Below, piece by piece: positions 10,999 to 22,444 of a stretch of DNA of 64,000 bases. This DNA is from Forficula auricularia (Eukaryota > Arthropoda > Insecta > Dermaptera > Forficulidae). Under the pieces are notes generated by a model that was not told the origin of the DNA, searched no databases, and saw only the letters and a list, made by a program, of their open reading frames with translations. The DNA lies in NCBI GenBank assembly GCA_024734495.1, contig JALMQS010000070.1, positions 13,965,295-14,029,294 of the forward strand, read 5' to 3'. How positions within the stretch are numbered: position 1 is the stretch's first letter; the number at the start of each line of letters is the position of its first letter. Both the position numbers and the translations under genes were made by a program.

Positions 10999-11487
10999 TC
11001 GTTATAAATAAATTAAAAATCAATTTTTCCAGCAGAAGGCACACTCTTTTATTGTCTCCTTCAATTGATTCAATTGTGATTTCAAATTTTTGAAAGTTCC
11101 GCTCCTATAAGCTTTTTCAAAGTTTAAAAAGTCCGCTCTGCAAGCCGGCAGTGGCTCAAAATTGGTTAGTAATATTAAATTGCATTACCGAATCTTAGAA
11201 AACATTTTTCACTTTTTTCTGCAATTTTATTAAATTAAAATGAATTATCTTATTATTAGGTATATAAATTAACGGTACTCAAACTTATTAGAAATATTAT
11301 CAATAATATGATTTTAAAGTAATATTAATATTTTAAAAATATGCGAAAAACAAGTATTTTCTGATTATCCATTTAAATCCACAAATAAATAATGATAGGC
11401 TTAAATCTGGTTTTTAATTCTATCTATTCTAACCTCTTAAATTTTGACAAGGATTTATAATTTCCTTCGCCTTTTCATTTGTCAAAG

Positions 11488-14400
11488 ATGACATTAATCA
11501 AGAATATTATATTTTCTTTTAAAAAAACTTCATGCCGATATTTTTCTACAGCTATACAGGTAACAAAATTGATAATAGATTAACTATTTTATAATATTAA
11601 AATATTTATAATAATAAGTAATAAAAAAATAACTCATTTCTACAATTTAAATTCTTTCTGATTACTAGTAAAATGTCATGTGTTTTTATAATTTTTAAAT
11701 ATTTTGCTTTTTTAGGAAAAAAAATAAAAATTGGAGATCTGAATATTAATCATGTACGTACTGGTCAAGGACCCCATACATTGTTTCTTCTTCCAGGTGC
11801 TTTAGGTAAGAATGAAATAGAATTATAAAATATTATAGAAAAGAAATTGTATTTTCCTATCAAAATTGAAAAATTACTCATGAGGGTGGAGAGACCCGTT
11901 TAAAAAAAAAATTCCCTTGACGTAGGGTGCAATATGAGATTTTTTTCAATGTTTTAACGAAATTATATTTTTTAAACAGAGGATTTAATGGAAGGCAGTA
12001 CAGGAATAAAAAAAAATAATATTTCCAATTAAAGAATATTTTTTTTTTTTATTAGACTCCATAGTTTACATCGGCAATCTGCCCTTGCGGGCAATGAGCT
12101 TATTTACAGACAATGAATGAAAAATGACATGGTTAGTATTTACAATATTTGAGATAGAATAATGAGAGGTCCATTGAGCTTTACATTAAGGTGCGACTTT
12201 TGTATTTTGCATTAATACTATGATTAAAAATAAATTAAAAGTAAAATAAGAGACAAAAGGTTTGGTGTGATCACGAGTGGTAGGTCGATTGGTCTGTATT
12301 TTTTTAATCTTGTTGGTGGTAATGTTGATATTATGTCTTGAGCATACTCATTGGAGTGGTGAGTCAATTTGTTTAGGTACGTGTGGCTGTGATGTCTTAT
12401 TTCATCTTTGACTGAGGGGATTTTAGTATTGTACAGTTTGGTACCCAGCCCGGGGCATCGTCTATTGCACTTTGTTTTGAAATCTTTGAATAATTTCTAT
12501 GTTGGATTCGGCTGCTGAGTCCCAGAGTTGTATGCCATATTGGTTTTAATATTGTTTTGTAGATAAGTATTTTGTTGGTTTTAGTCATTTGTGAGCGCCT
12601 TCCAATTATCCAGTATGATTTTTGAAATTTAAGTCCCAATTGTTTACGTTTCGTCTTGATGTGCTTTTGCCAGGTCAGTCTTCTGTCTAGATGCATCCAT
12701 ATGTACTTTGCATCTGTAGCCTGAGGGATAGGTTTATTGAAGATTTTGATCATGTGACAAAGCCCTTTTTTAGGGTGAAATTTACATGAACTGATTTAGT
12801 CTAATTGACGTTGATTCTCCAAGTGTTGAGCCACTTTTCGATATCATTGAGGCTAATTTGAAGTTTATGAGAGGCTAGTTCGGGGTCTTTGTGGGTTGAG
12901 AGGATAGCGGTGTCGTCAGCAAAAGTTGCAATGGTGGTCAAATTTCTAGTGGATAAGTCAGCTGTGTTTAAGAGGTATAGAAGCGGCCCAAGCGCGCTAC
13001 TCTGGGGCACACCTGAATGAATTGGATATAGTTTGGAGTAGTCAGTCCCATATTTGACGTCTGTCTTTCAGGTAAGATTTTATGATTTAGTAGTAATGGT
13101 ATGGTAAGTCTCTTTTTAGTTTGTATAGTAGTCCGTCGTGACAAACCTTGTCGAAGGCCTGAGTCACGAAAGAATATTTATTAGAAGGTATTCTCTTTAC
13201 AATTTTTGAAACCGACGTTTTGGAGGATCTTCCCTCCTTCTTCACTGCTCAAACTGTCATTGAATGAAGCATATAAAATTTTTCTTTCCTCTGTCCTTTT
13301 TCAGTACTCGTTAATGTTGATAAAAATACTTTTGGTCTTTCTATCAATAGAATAGTCATTAGTATTACATATGGTATACTATTCTATTGATGATCTCAAC
13401 ACAAATGAGAACTGAAAAAGGAGACAGGAATAAAAAATTACCTGCTTCCTTCATTAACCCTTTTTAACACTTAAGAAAGAGTGAAGATTTTTCGAAACGT
13501 CGGTTTCAAAAGCTGTAAAGAGAAAACCTTCTAATAAAATATTCTTTTTATTTATTCCTGGACTGTCTTCCATTTAATAAATTCTCAGTTATAAATCTAC
13601 CAGACCGTCTCCGAAGAAAAACTTCTAATATATATTTTTTATCTCTATATAAAATACTGATTTAAATAAAAATTATAATTTTCGTCGAAATCGAAAAAAT
13701 TCTCTTGACAAAAAATATATTTTTATGAAATTAAATTTTTTATCTCGATATAAAGTATTCATTTAAATACAATCTTGAAATTTCAAAATAAAAGCGTTTG
13801 AGGGAGGAGGTGCACTCAAAGCTTTGAGTGAGACTTTAGACTCTATAGAGCCGTCTTCAAACTTTGTTGTCTAGCAAATATTTCAATTATTAAATTTTAG
13901 CGTGAAAACTCTTTTAGAACCATAATCTGTGAATGCTCGATAAATCTTTAAGAGGTAGAGTTCCAAATACCTCATTAGTAGCAAAACGCGTATCACTGAT
14001 GCGGATGAAACAAAAACATCCCTTAGGGCCGGTTGTCAATCAGATGACAGGAACTTTCAGTGCCTGTCATCTGATTGGCCATCCCAGCCCCTCCATTTAC
14101 CATCTACCCTTGGTAAGTGGTAAAAAGCATTTACTTTGCGACATACAACCGGCCCTTAAGAGACCAAATCCACTAGTGAACGCTGATGACTGAAAAAAGA
14201 TGAAGATAAAGAAAATGCAACCCCTCTAGAAAAATAATAGTAAAACCCATGAGTAAACTATATACACTATATCTATCTCGGGATATTGATATTCAATTAT
14301 TATAAAAATCAAGGTTATTCTTTAATAATAATATTGGTACCTACAATAAAAGAAATTAGCTCGAAATAATGGATTAAATTTTTGTCTTCATTTTATTATA

Positions 14401-17400
14401 ATTCAACTGGAGAATTCTTTCGGCTTTGTTAGAAAATTGCTTATAATGTTGCATAATTTGTATCCATAGTAAATTAGTAACAGGAATAGTAAGGATTTGA
14501 ATAAAATTAAAAACACAGATCATCTTCATTTGATTCGCGATTGAATCAAATATAGGAAACATATGATCAAAAACATAGTTTTTATTAATTGGGCCAGATG
14601 TTTCGTCAATTTATTGATGTTTTATCTAATAGTGAAATTGTTTTTTGACAAAGAGTGATAAAATGGGCCACTGAGGAAGTCAAAATAAATTGACGAAACG
14701 TTCGACTCCATTTAATAAAAACTATGTTTTTAATTTGATCCAATTCCCTACTAAAGTATTCCTGTTACTTATTGCTTATAATTTTTTAGTTTGTTCTAAT
14801 TATTCATTTGGTTTTCAAGTCAATTCAGTCCATTGATCGAAGTGTGGATATTAAATTTACTACTCCTATTATTTTCCTCCCATAATTATTTGTAGTATTT
14901 CGAAATTAATTCGCGACTGAACGGATTGTTCACAATGTCAAGTTTATGCAGCACAGTTTGTGGCATTCATTGCCACAATTTAGGCAAAAGAAAGCCAATT
15001 AGCTATATTTACTTAAACATGTTTTGTCGTTTGTTTTTAATGTTATTTTGTTCTATTTTAAAGTGTGAAAAATCTAACCCTTTTGTTTTATTTTTCAGGG
15101 ACTGCTTGGACAGATTTCAAACCTCAATTAGAAGGATTAGACAGAAATAAATTTACAATAATCGCATGGGATCCCCCCGGTTATGGCTCATCTCGTCCGC
15201 CAAATAGGGATTTTAATCATGAAAATTTTTTAGCAAGAGATGCAGACGTCGCTTTGGAATTATTAGAGGTAATGATGCTTTTGATTTCCTTAATATATAC
15301 CTACCCTTAATAAATAAATTTGATTATCGATTTTTTTTTATTATTTTTTAATTTATTTTTAGACATTAAATGTGAAAAAATGTTCCCTTTTGGGTTGGAG
15401 TGATGGTGGTATTACAGCGACGATAATGGCAGGAAAAAGACCTGATTTATTAAATAAATTAGTTATTTGGGGCTCAAATTCTTATGTTTCTGAACATGAT
15501 AAATCTCTCATCGAAAGTAAGTATTTATCATTAGAAATATAAAGTAAAATTAATTAAAAAATAAATTCGAAATCAGTTTTATCATTTTTAAAACTAAATA
15601 ATTTTTTTTTCCTTTTTTTTTTTTAGAAGTTGCTGATTTATCCGCTTGGTCTGAAAAAATGAAAGCTCCTTACGTGAAAATATATGGTAAAGAATATTTT
15701 GAAAAAACATGGAAGGACTGGGTTTCCGCATATCTTGGTTATATGAAAAACAAACAAGGAAATATATGTATAGAATATTTACCAGCAATTACTGCAAAAA
15801 CTCTTATTCTTTATGGACAAAAAGATCCAATGGTTGATCCTGTTCATTCTGGTTATCTTGCAGATAATATTAAGAATTCAAGGTATTTCACACAGAAAAT
15901 ACCCTTAAAAATATAACTCTAATAAATACTCAAAGAGGCGACTGTGGGTCAGTGGGTAGAGTGCCGTGTCGCTGACTCGAAGTACGCTGGTTCGAGACTG
16001 AGTTTCGGCAGATCAGATATTTGCAGTCGCCTCCTCTTGGAAAGCAATGGTAACCTATCAAGAGTATAATTGCCTAGTAACCTCTCCAAAACTAGCCTTT
16101 CGGAACCCGCGTTAAAAAGTAGGTCCCGTATATCTGTGTAAAAACAGCTAAACACACTCAGCACAGGTATATGTGGAGAGGAGCCAAAACGTCAGGGAGA
16201 ACTGATATGGCACTTAAAAAAAGAAAAGAAATACTCAAATAAAAATCATATTAGAACTTAAATATTTGTAATATTGAATTTCTAAGTCTTGGCTTTAGCT
16301 ATTCAAGATTCAATTTGAAATCCATTTACTACATTAGCTAACAAGTACCTAGTTACTACATATTTGAGAAACAAAATTTTAATACTTAGTTTTTGATCTA
16401 GTCATTTTTTAAAATATCGATCGTAGAAATGAAATATTTTGTATCTACATTTTACAGTATGTTATGATTTTCACTTCCTACAGTGAGTCCTCTTCCTCGC
16501 GCAGATTAATCTAAAATTAATTATATACTCCGTTGATCAAAAAGATTCAGAAATTTATTCAAAAAATCAAAAATACAAATTTATTCATCAAAATCGATAT
16601 TGTCCCATTCAAAGTATTCTCCATCGACTGCATCGCACTTATGCCAGGGCTCCATTTAATCCTCGAAACATTTTTTATACTCGGTTTTCGGTATGGACTA
16701 TCAGAGCCGTTTCCGATTTTTACCATTTCAAAAATGAAATCGTCTTTGCATCAACGAGTTTGTATTAAATTTTGAGTTAAAAACGGTGCTAAAATGCTGA
16801 AGAAGTGTTACTCTATAGAGTTTATGTGTGGCCCAAGTTTTCGTGAGTTTGTCGAGGATGACGAACGCAGTCGACATCGAAAAACGACGAAAACGTCGAT
16901 AAAATCAAAAAAATGATTGCCGAAAACTGTAAATTGACCATTGGAGAGATGGCAGCGAACTTGAACATCTCTTATGAATCCGTTCAAGACATTTTGTTTA
17001 ATGATTTGGATTTGAGACGCCAAAAAAGACGGGATTTGTGAGAATCACGTAACGCGCAGTCGAACAATGGCATCGTTATCCGCAACTTTTTGACCAAGAA
17101 CGGAACGAATACCATCCAACAGCCACCGAATTCACCTTATTTAGCTCCCTGCGACTTCTTTCTATTCAGTCGACTCAAAAAATTGCTCCTGGGTACGGGT
17201 TTTAGCAGCCAAGTGAAGATAATGAACAAATCGAAGACGGCTCTGATGGCCAAACCAAAAACCGAATATAAAAATTGTTTCGAGGATTGGATCAAGCCCT
17301 GGCAAAAGTGTGTTGCAGTCGATGAGGAGTACTTTGAAGGAGACAATATCAATTTTGATGAATAAATTTGTATTTTTGATTTTCTGAATAAATTCCTGAA

Positions 17401-19064
17401 ACTTTTTGGTCAAGGTAGTATATATGGATTTTCTCTCCACCGACCTGTGCAGCCTCCCATATCAGTTCCTTTGGAATGCAGACAATACTATTATAAATAC
17501 CAGGAGTACCTACTATTTAAGAAATAAATCTTTATTACTTAAGTTTTTAAACTAGTCATTATTTAAAATATCAACAATGAAAATCAAATGATCCTACATT
17601 GATGTGATTTCCATTTCTATAGGCTTGTCGCACATACTGTTATTTTTAATTTTTCTACAGCTACTTATATGTATATTAATATTTATTATATATTGTCCTC
17701 ATATAATTCCACGTTACGCGACTGTGATTGGTAAGGCTGTAAATATTCCAAATGTACATGGTGTTTGAAAAAGTTTATTCATTTTAAAACAAACTGCGCT
17801 ACATGCTGCTTAACTAAGATGATCCTTAGAAAACCGCGGCTTTGAACGCAGCTCCATACTAAAAAGTATTAAAAAGTGAATACAATACCACAAATGTTAC
17901 CCCCTCATCTCCTAAGTTCTTGGCTTCTCCCTTAAAATTTTGATGATCATACTTAATAGGTAATATTTCATTATTCTTGTCCATGATTAATAATAATTAA
18001 AGGAATCGTAGGGAGTTGGCCTTGACTTTAAATTAAATACAAAGTTTTTTATTTATATAGGCCAAACTTTTCGTTGCTGCTTCGCAACTTCTTCAGTGGC
18101 TCATTTATTATACTTATTTGTCTGGGGTTTTGACTAAGAGAAAAACTATTTTCAAACAGTATCCTTATAATTCACTCAATATTATCAAATATAAAACATA
18201 AACCTTTTAAAACAATGTAATTGTTTCCCGTCAAAATAATTAAAAGAATCAAATTGAACAATATTATATTATTTGATAAAATTGAGTGATTTGTAAGGAT
18301 ACTGTTTGAAAATGGTTTTTCTCTTAGTCAAAAGCCCAGACAAATAAGTTTAATGAATGAGCCACTGAAGAGGTTGCGAACCAGCAACGAAACTTTTGGC
18401 CTATTTAAATAAAAAACTGTATTTAATTTAAAGTCAAGTCCAACTCCCTACGATTTCTTTAATACCTAATAGGTTTTTGCATTTTCATGTCCTTCAAATT
18501 TTTATTTTAATTTAAAAATTATATTTACTAGCTGACAAAATATTGCAGCATCCAGAAGAGTGAAATTTCAGTGTTGACATTTTTATAGTTTATCTGTTTG
18601 CCTGAGAAGCAAATGATTTCTATTTGAAAAAAAAAATTAAGTGCGGTACTTAAAAAACTTAGTGTATCCAAGACTCCCATTCTAATTATAAATGAAGAAA
18701 ATCGAAAAGTAAGTTGTTCTTTTATAATCTTTAGACGCCAGCCTTGGTCTTGATGGACCTGCCAAAGGAGGACTGGCTTTTTATGAATTGTTTGAACAAA
18801 AGAATTGGGCTCTAGGCTCACAAATTAATATATTTATATGGGTTTAAAAAATCAAAGAACTTTAATCGTTCGTTGTAACCAATAAATAAATTAATATGTT
18901 ATTGTTTCTATTATTTATATATAATAAATTATTATCTCCTTTTTTGAAAACATTGTGTATTTTTTTGTTTTAGTTTATTCGTATTCAAAGATGGCAAACA
19001 TAATATTCATTTACGATATGCTGAAGAATTCAATCGCCGAGTGACTGATTTTCTTATACATTAA
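11488..19064 (+). CDS. BPHL: BPHL-like mitochondrial serine hydrolase, six exons
   Basis: Alpha/beta hydrolase of the valacyclovir hydrolase (biphenyl hydrolase-like) family, which hydrolyses alpha-amino-acid esters and homocysteine thiolactone-type substrates. Exons: 11488-11559, 11716-11805, 15099-15268, 15363-15516, 15627-15882, 18974-19064, all with GT-AG borders. Exon 1 (MTLIKNIIFSFKKTSCRYFS) is basic and hydroxylated, fitting a mitochondrial presequence. About 277 residues against 291 in human. Oxyanion-side block LLPGALG (about 49-55), WDPPGYGSSRPP, nucleophile Ser124 in GWSDGG, Asp229 in GQKDPMV, His257 in DGKHNIH: the triad is complete. Oddity: exon 1 ends in phase 0, yet exon 2 reads correctly only with one more base. 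Its A-run (11717-11724, eight A) is probably one base short, a sequencing error or an allele. Intron 2 (3.3 kb) and intron 5 (3.1 kb) are full of transposons. Confidence 0.93.
11975..13610. mobile_element. Foldback element interrupted by a LINE (BPHL intron 2)
   Basis: Outer ends are inverted: tttaatggaaggcagt near 11986 and actgtcttccatttaat near 13563. The arms contain mirrored blocks (gaaaccgacgttttggagg at about 13209, tcgaaacgtcggtttc at about 13492). Left arm and body are separated by the Jockey-like insertion. The central 13310-13410 sequence has a further small palindrome. Confidence 0.7.
12041..13168 (-). mobile_element. Jockey-like LINE, 5'-truncated, inactive
   Basis: Minus-strand element with its poly(A) (read as T-run) at 12041-12050, flanked by the duplication aaagaatatt(t) at 12031-12040 and 13169-13179. 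Read 5' to 3' on the minus strand, it opens within the reverse transcriptase at QAFDKV-HDGLLYKL, continues through PQSSALGPLLYLL and the catalytic box FADDTAIL (13010-12801), then the thumb/C-terminal part (12753-12397: DRRLTWQKHIKTKRKQLGLK). Frameshifts and stops separate the pieces. The N-terminal reverse transcriptase, endonuclease and ORF1 are missing, as usual for 5'-truncated insertions. Confidence 0.88.
14026..14155. mobile_element. PIF/Harbinger-like MITE
   Basis: 130 bp with perfect 11-bp terminal inverted repeats GGGCCGGTTGT / ACAACCGGCCC and a TTA duplication on each side (14023-14025, 14156-14158). A TTA-type 3-bp duplication fits PIF/Harbinger. It also contains a hairpin at 14039-14075 (ATCAGATGACAGG and its complement). 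In BPHL intron 2. Confidence 0.8.
14477..14775. mobile_element. Foldback element, PLE-like
   Basis: Inverted blocks aacatagtttttattaa (about 14570) and ttaataaaaactatgttt (about 14714), with outer blocks aacaggaata / tattcctgtta. The centre has CACTGAGGAAGTC...GACGAAACGTT, a decayed hammerhead-like motif. In BPHL intron 2. Confidence 0.55.
15935..16228 (+). mobile_element. tRNA-derived SINE with target duplication
   Basis: 294 bp in BPHL intron 5, flanked by perfect 11-bp duplications aaatactcaaa (15924-15934, 16229-16239). The 5' part has an A-box-like TGGGTAGAGTGCC (about 15952) and a B-box-like GGTTCGAGACT (about 15990) at tRNA spacing. It ends in an A-rich tail. A tRNA-unrelated body follows the head. 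Confidence 0.85.
16526..17421 (+). pseudogene. Rearranged mariner with self-inverted end
   Basis: The plus strand carries mariner pieces: a helix-turn-helix block (about 16885-17020, IKKMIAENCKLTIGEMAANL then YESVQDILF) and the C-terminal end (17090-17365, PPNSPYLAPCDFFLF to EYFEGDNINFDE). Mariners normally have SPDLAP here; NSPYLAP means the third catalytic Asp is Tyr. The region between HTH and the last block, with the other two catalytic residues, is deleted. The left 190 bp (16526-16700) is an inverted copy of the right end (about 17265-17421) instead of a normal 5' end, so the element is a foldback derivative. In BPHL intron 5. Confidence 0.88.
17999..18460. mobile_element. Foldback element, about 200-bp arms
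   Basis: Left end aaaggaatcgtagggagttgg and right end ccaactccctacgatttcttt are inverted, and pairing continues inward for roughly 200 bp (for example ggccaaacttttcgttgctg / cagcaacgaaacttttggcc). A hammerhead-like CTGAAGAGGTTGC...GCAACGAAAC sits in the right arm. In BPHL intron 5. Confidence 0.8.
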
Positions 19065-19344
19065 TTTCTTCCAAATATACTTGAATAGTTTTATTATATA
19101 TAAAAATATATTATTAATTTTATAAAGGTAATCAAATTGTTTAAATTTTAGAAAAATCTTTCCTAAGTGTCTATGATTTCCCACTGATTTTCATCATTTA
19201 TGATCTTTGTCTTAAAAGAAATTTAAATAATTTTATCTTTAAAATGATTTAATTTTCAAGGGAGGACAGTTTACTCTTTCTCCCCTCTTGAACTTTTTGA
19301 ACTAAACATTTTCTCTGGTATTTGATGTCGTCAGAAAACGAACT

Positions 19345-19615
19345 TTATGAACCAAATTACCTTAGAAAATCATAAGATGGTGTCATCTATTAAATCCGAT
19401 GGAATGACTTTTCCTAATTGAATATGAAAGATTTCAATTTGCCAATGGTAATAGATTCAAATTTTCTTAGAAAATCATAAGACGAAAAACAACCCCTCTG
19501 AGACATAATTAAAAATATTCCATTCCATCGGATTTAATAGATGACGCTATCTTATGATTTTCTAAGAAAATTTGAATCTATTACCATCAGCAAATTGAAA
19601 TCTTTCATAAACAAA
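19345..19615. mobile_element. Foldback element, arm family 1, core lost
   Basis: Arms include aaaatcataagatggtgtca...aaatccgatggaatg and their complement, the same arms as 45597-46222. The spacer retains only aaaacaacccctctgagacat, so the tRNA-like core is missing. Confidence 0.75.
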
Positions 19616-19631
19616 TTACATTAAATCGGTT

Positions 19632-19854
19632 ATGTACCATTTTCTAATTCATATAATTTTGTATATATTATGATAAAATCCACAACAACTCTGCCTGCGG
19701 ACAATTTATTTATAAAATTAATTGTGTCGCTAATACTCTCTTAGGAACTGATGATGGCATTATTTAATTAAAGCCGAAACGTTTTCTATAATTGGGAGTT
19801 TTTTATTCAGCAGAGGCTACCCATTGGCTGAATCCCTCTCCATTACTTAATTAT
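19632..19854 (+). mobile_element. PLE-like short insertion with 16-bp duplication
   Basis: 223 bp between perfect copies of ttacattaaatcggtt (19616-19631, 19855-19870). Contains CTGATGATGGC...GCCGAAACG (about 19749-19793), a diverged hammerhead-like motif. It landed at the edge of the foldback at 19345-19615. Confidence 0.75.
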
Positions 19855-20009
19855 TTACATTAAATCGGTTTTTGTTTTAAATGATCTCAATAATTTTAAA
19901 TAAAGTAAAGAAATTTTTTTTAGAAAACTTTTTAAAATTTAAAATATAAAATACTAGGTAGGTTTCACATAAAAGATCAGATGCTTGTTTAGCACGACTA
20001 TATATATAT

Positions 20010-20290
20010 AAATTTAAAGTTTTTGTGCCGAGAGTAGCAGAATTTTTATATATTGAAGGAGACAATAAAAGAGTGTGTCTTCTGCTGGAATTATAAATTT
20101 TATTTATTTATAACGAGACTAGTTTCGAGGGCTTTGCCCTCTTCATCAGTCTATTACAATTGATTCACAGGAATTAATTTATGAATGGAAGGTTAACAAT
20201 AGTAAAACTATATATATAGTCTCGTTATAAATAAATAAAATTTATAATTCCAGCAGAAGACACACTCTTTTATTGTCTCCTTCAACTATA
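20010..20290. mobile_element. Ribozyme-bearing foldback (family A)
   Basis: Left arm 20040-20115 and right arm 20220-20285 are inverted copies with the tgtgtcttctgctgg / ccagcagaagacaca blocks. The left arm retains a full minus-strand hammerhead; in the right arm only its last bases remain. Confidence 0.8.
20117..20149 (-). ncRNA. Hammerhead-like ribozyme
   Basis: On the minus strand: CTGATGA, one extra A, stem II GAGGGC/GCCCTC with AAA loop, GAAA, CTAGTC. Compared with sister copies (CTATAGTC) stem III has lost two bases. The cleavage triplet GTC is intact. Confidence 0.6.
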
Positions 20291-20350
20291 TATATATTTC
20301 GGAATATAAGCCCATCTTCAGTTTTCAAAGGACAGTGTCTGAAATATATA

Positions 20351-20602
20351 TGTGCCCATAATTATGAAAGTGGACTAAGTCAAAAAATTAAAAAAAAATA
20401 GTTTTTTCATATTTTATGTTCCATCCATTTAAAGTACAGTGAAATAATATGTCGGTTTTGAAAAATCGCATAAAATTGAACCTTTAAGTGGATTTCTAGT
20501 TGTCTCATTATACACAATTCGAATCCTGTTTATTTTACAAAACTTTAAACATCTCAAAACTAACAATCAATGACTTAGACCACTTTCATAATTATGGGCA
20601 CA
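20351..20602. mobile_element. Tc1/mariner-type MITE
   Basis: 252 bp with 32-bp terminal inverted repeats (20351-20382, 20571-20602; tgtgcccataattatgaaag start) differing at one position, and TA on both sides (20349-20350, 20603-20604). No coding capacity. Confidence 0.9.
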
Positions 20603-20604
20603 TA

Positions 20605-21540
20605 TGATATTTTATTTATATGAAACCTACTTAGTATTTCATATTTTAAATTTTAAAAAATTTTCTTTACTTTATTTAAAATGTTTCACCAAGAACCTAC
20701 TCCATTCTCCCATAACAAAATCAATAATTTTATTTCATAATGAGTTTATTTTGGTTCTATTAAAAAAAAATCCAGATTTCACCCCTAGTCCCCAAGCCGA
20801 AGTCAATAGAATCAGTCGTTCGAAAGGAATTAACCAGTTTGGTTTATGATTAAGCGTCCTAGCACATCATAATTTCCCGCAAGTATCGATTTTTAAAACA
20901 GATGGAACATAACATATTCGTTTTCAACACTCTTAAAGCACCCAGAAAGAGTAAAGTAATTCCCAAAATTATTGAGGAGGAAGAAGTAAACTGCACTTAA
21001 ACCAAAAGTAGTTATATACATAGAGAAACTGAATGTCTTAAAAAGATGGTTTTTTTTACTAACTGATTTTTTAAATACACAAATATTAACAAATCTTCTC
21101 TAAGGAAATATTTATATGCTTAGCATCTATTATGAATAATCTTTTTTATTTCGTTGGCTTCGGACACTAAGTCCATTTAGCCAATTGACTATGATAGTTT
21201 TTATTATGGGTTAATAGTGTTAGTGAGGAAGCCAATTTTGGGCAAATATTTATTCTGCTTCAAGCATGGCCTGAACTTGGGCCTCCCTTTTCCAACATCG
21301 TCATCAAAACAACAATTCAGAAGCGATGCTCTAGTGCGCACGGCCACCCGACTCCTTTCTTTTTGATAAAAATATCTATACAGGCTATCTTGTTGATTTT
21401 TTTATAAAAGAAATTCAAATGTAACATTTTCATTTGGCGTTAGATTTTTTCCTATTTATTTTTGAACAAAAGTGTAAATACAAAAGATGAACAGAAAACT
21501 CCATCAAATTTATTGAAACGTTCTAGTGGGATTACTAATA
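20605..21540. other. No gene; possible diverged SINE near 21200-21365
   Basis: Mostly AT-rich. On the minus strand about 21365-21200 there is a GTCGGGTGGCCGTGCGCACTA start followed by CTAGAGCATCGCTTCTGA and later a weak B-box-like AAGTTCAGGCC. This could be a tRNA-derived SINE head; no duplication was found. Confidence 0.3.
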
Positions 21541-21544
21541 AAAC

Positions 21545-21700
21545 TGTGGTCAAAATCTAGGTTTTATATATTTAGCATTTTTCCGACGTTTCGGATACTC
21601 GACTCCATCGTATGAAGAAGCCGTTGAGATTCCGAAATCTCTGAAAGGCTAAATAAATTATATTACATCTATTGGCCGTAGTTTTATTTAACTTCAGTAA
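21545..21700. mobile_element. Foldback fragment, PLE-like
   Basis: Inverted blocks ataaaactgtggtcaaa / tggccgtagttttat and tttagcattttt / ctgaaaggctaaa around a GAAGAAGCC...CCGAAAT motif. Confidence 0.45.
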
Positions 21701-21789
21701 AGAATATTAAATGATATTGTTTCCTGTTTTCCTGAATTTCTTTGTTTTATTTATTTTGTACTATATCTACTTTACTAGTTAATTAGGAG

Positions 21790-21838
21790 TATAGTACCTG
21801 GCCACCGAGCGATGTTGCTCGTTTAATATAATAAGAAA
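21790..21838 (-). mobile_element. Minimal Helitron-like element, ends fused
   Basis: On the minus strand the sequence reads CTTATTATATTAAACGAGC (5' end of the family) joined directly to CATCGCTCGGTGGCCAGGTAC (3' hairpin end). Full-length copies have about 780 bp between these ends. Confidence 0.6.
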
Positions 21839-21840
21839 AA

Positions 21841-22440
21841 TAAGATAAGATATTGGTAGAATCATGTATTTAGATTTTCTTTATTAGTACAAAAATTAAT
21901 TTTAAGCTACAATTTATAATTAATATTTAAGGGAGTCTGTTTAATTTTAACTCTTTTTTTATCTTTTCTGTATTTCCACACGATCGTACATATATCAACA
22001 TATTGTAGTTTTTAATTCTGAAAATCTTTATTAATTACACTTTTGTTCGAAAATTATTCGGTATCCTCAAATTGAAATTGTATTTCCTAAATAACAAAAA
22101 GAAAAAATAATAATAATAATAATAAAAATAAAAGACACCTGCTATAATCTTTTCGCAGTAATTGAAAATATTATTTTTGAAAATTTAGATTATACTCAGA
22201 AAGAGGATTTATTACACAAATATTTACAAATATTTTAATATAAGATTTTTTTAATAATATATATATGTTAACTAATGTATAAAATTATTTTTTCAAATAT
22301 ATATATATTTTTATAGATATTTTATAAGAAAGTCATGAATATATTATTTGTTTTAAAATATAGTTTGTAGAAACTATATTAAAAAATTTTCTAAAAGGTT
22401 TCTTGTAAATATGGCACGCTCAAGTCAAGCCAAAATAGTC
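21841..22440. other. AT-rich, no gene recognised
   Basis: Contains an (AAT)n microsatellite at about 22108-22128; nothing else recognised. Confidence 0.5.
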
Positions 22441-22444
22441 TGAT

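Larger units (their letters stand above)
10515..11062 (+). mobile_element. Ribozyme-bearing foldback with nested insertion
   Basis: Flanked by the 8-bp duplication aattgatt (10507-10514 and 11063-11070). Outer arms carry the same cttctgctgg/ccagcag blocks as 2351-2521. A degenerate hammerhead is at 10668-10702. A second foldback (10721-10998) has landed in its right arm. Confidence 0.8.
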
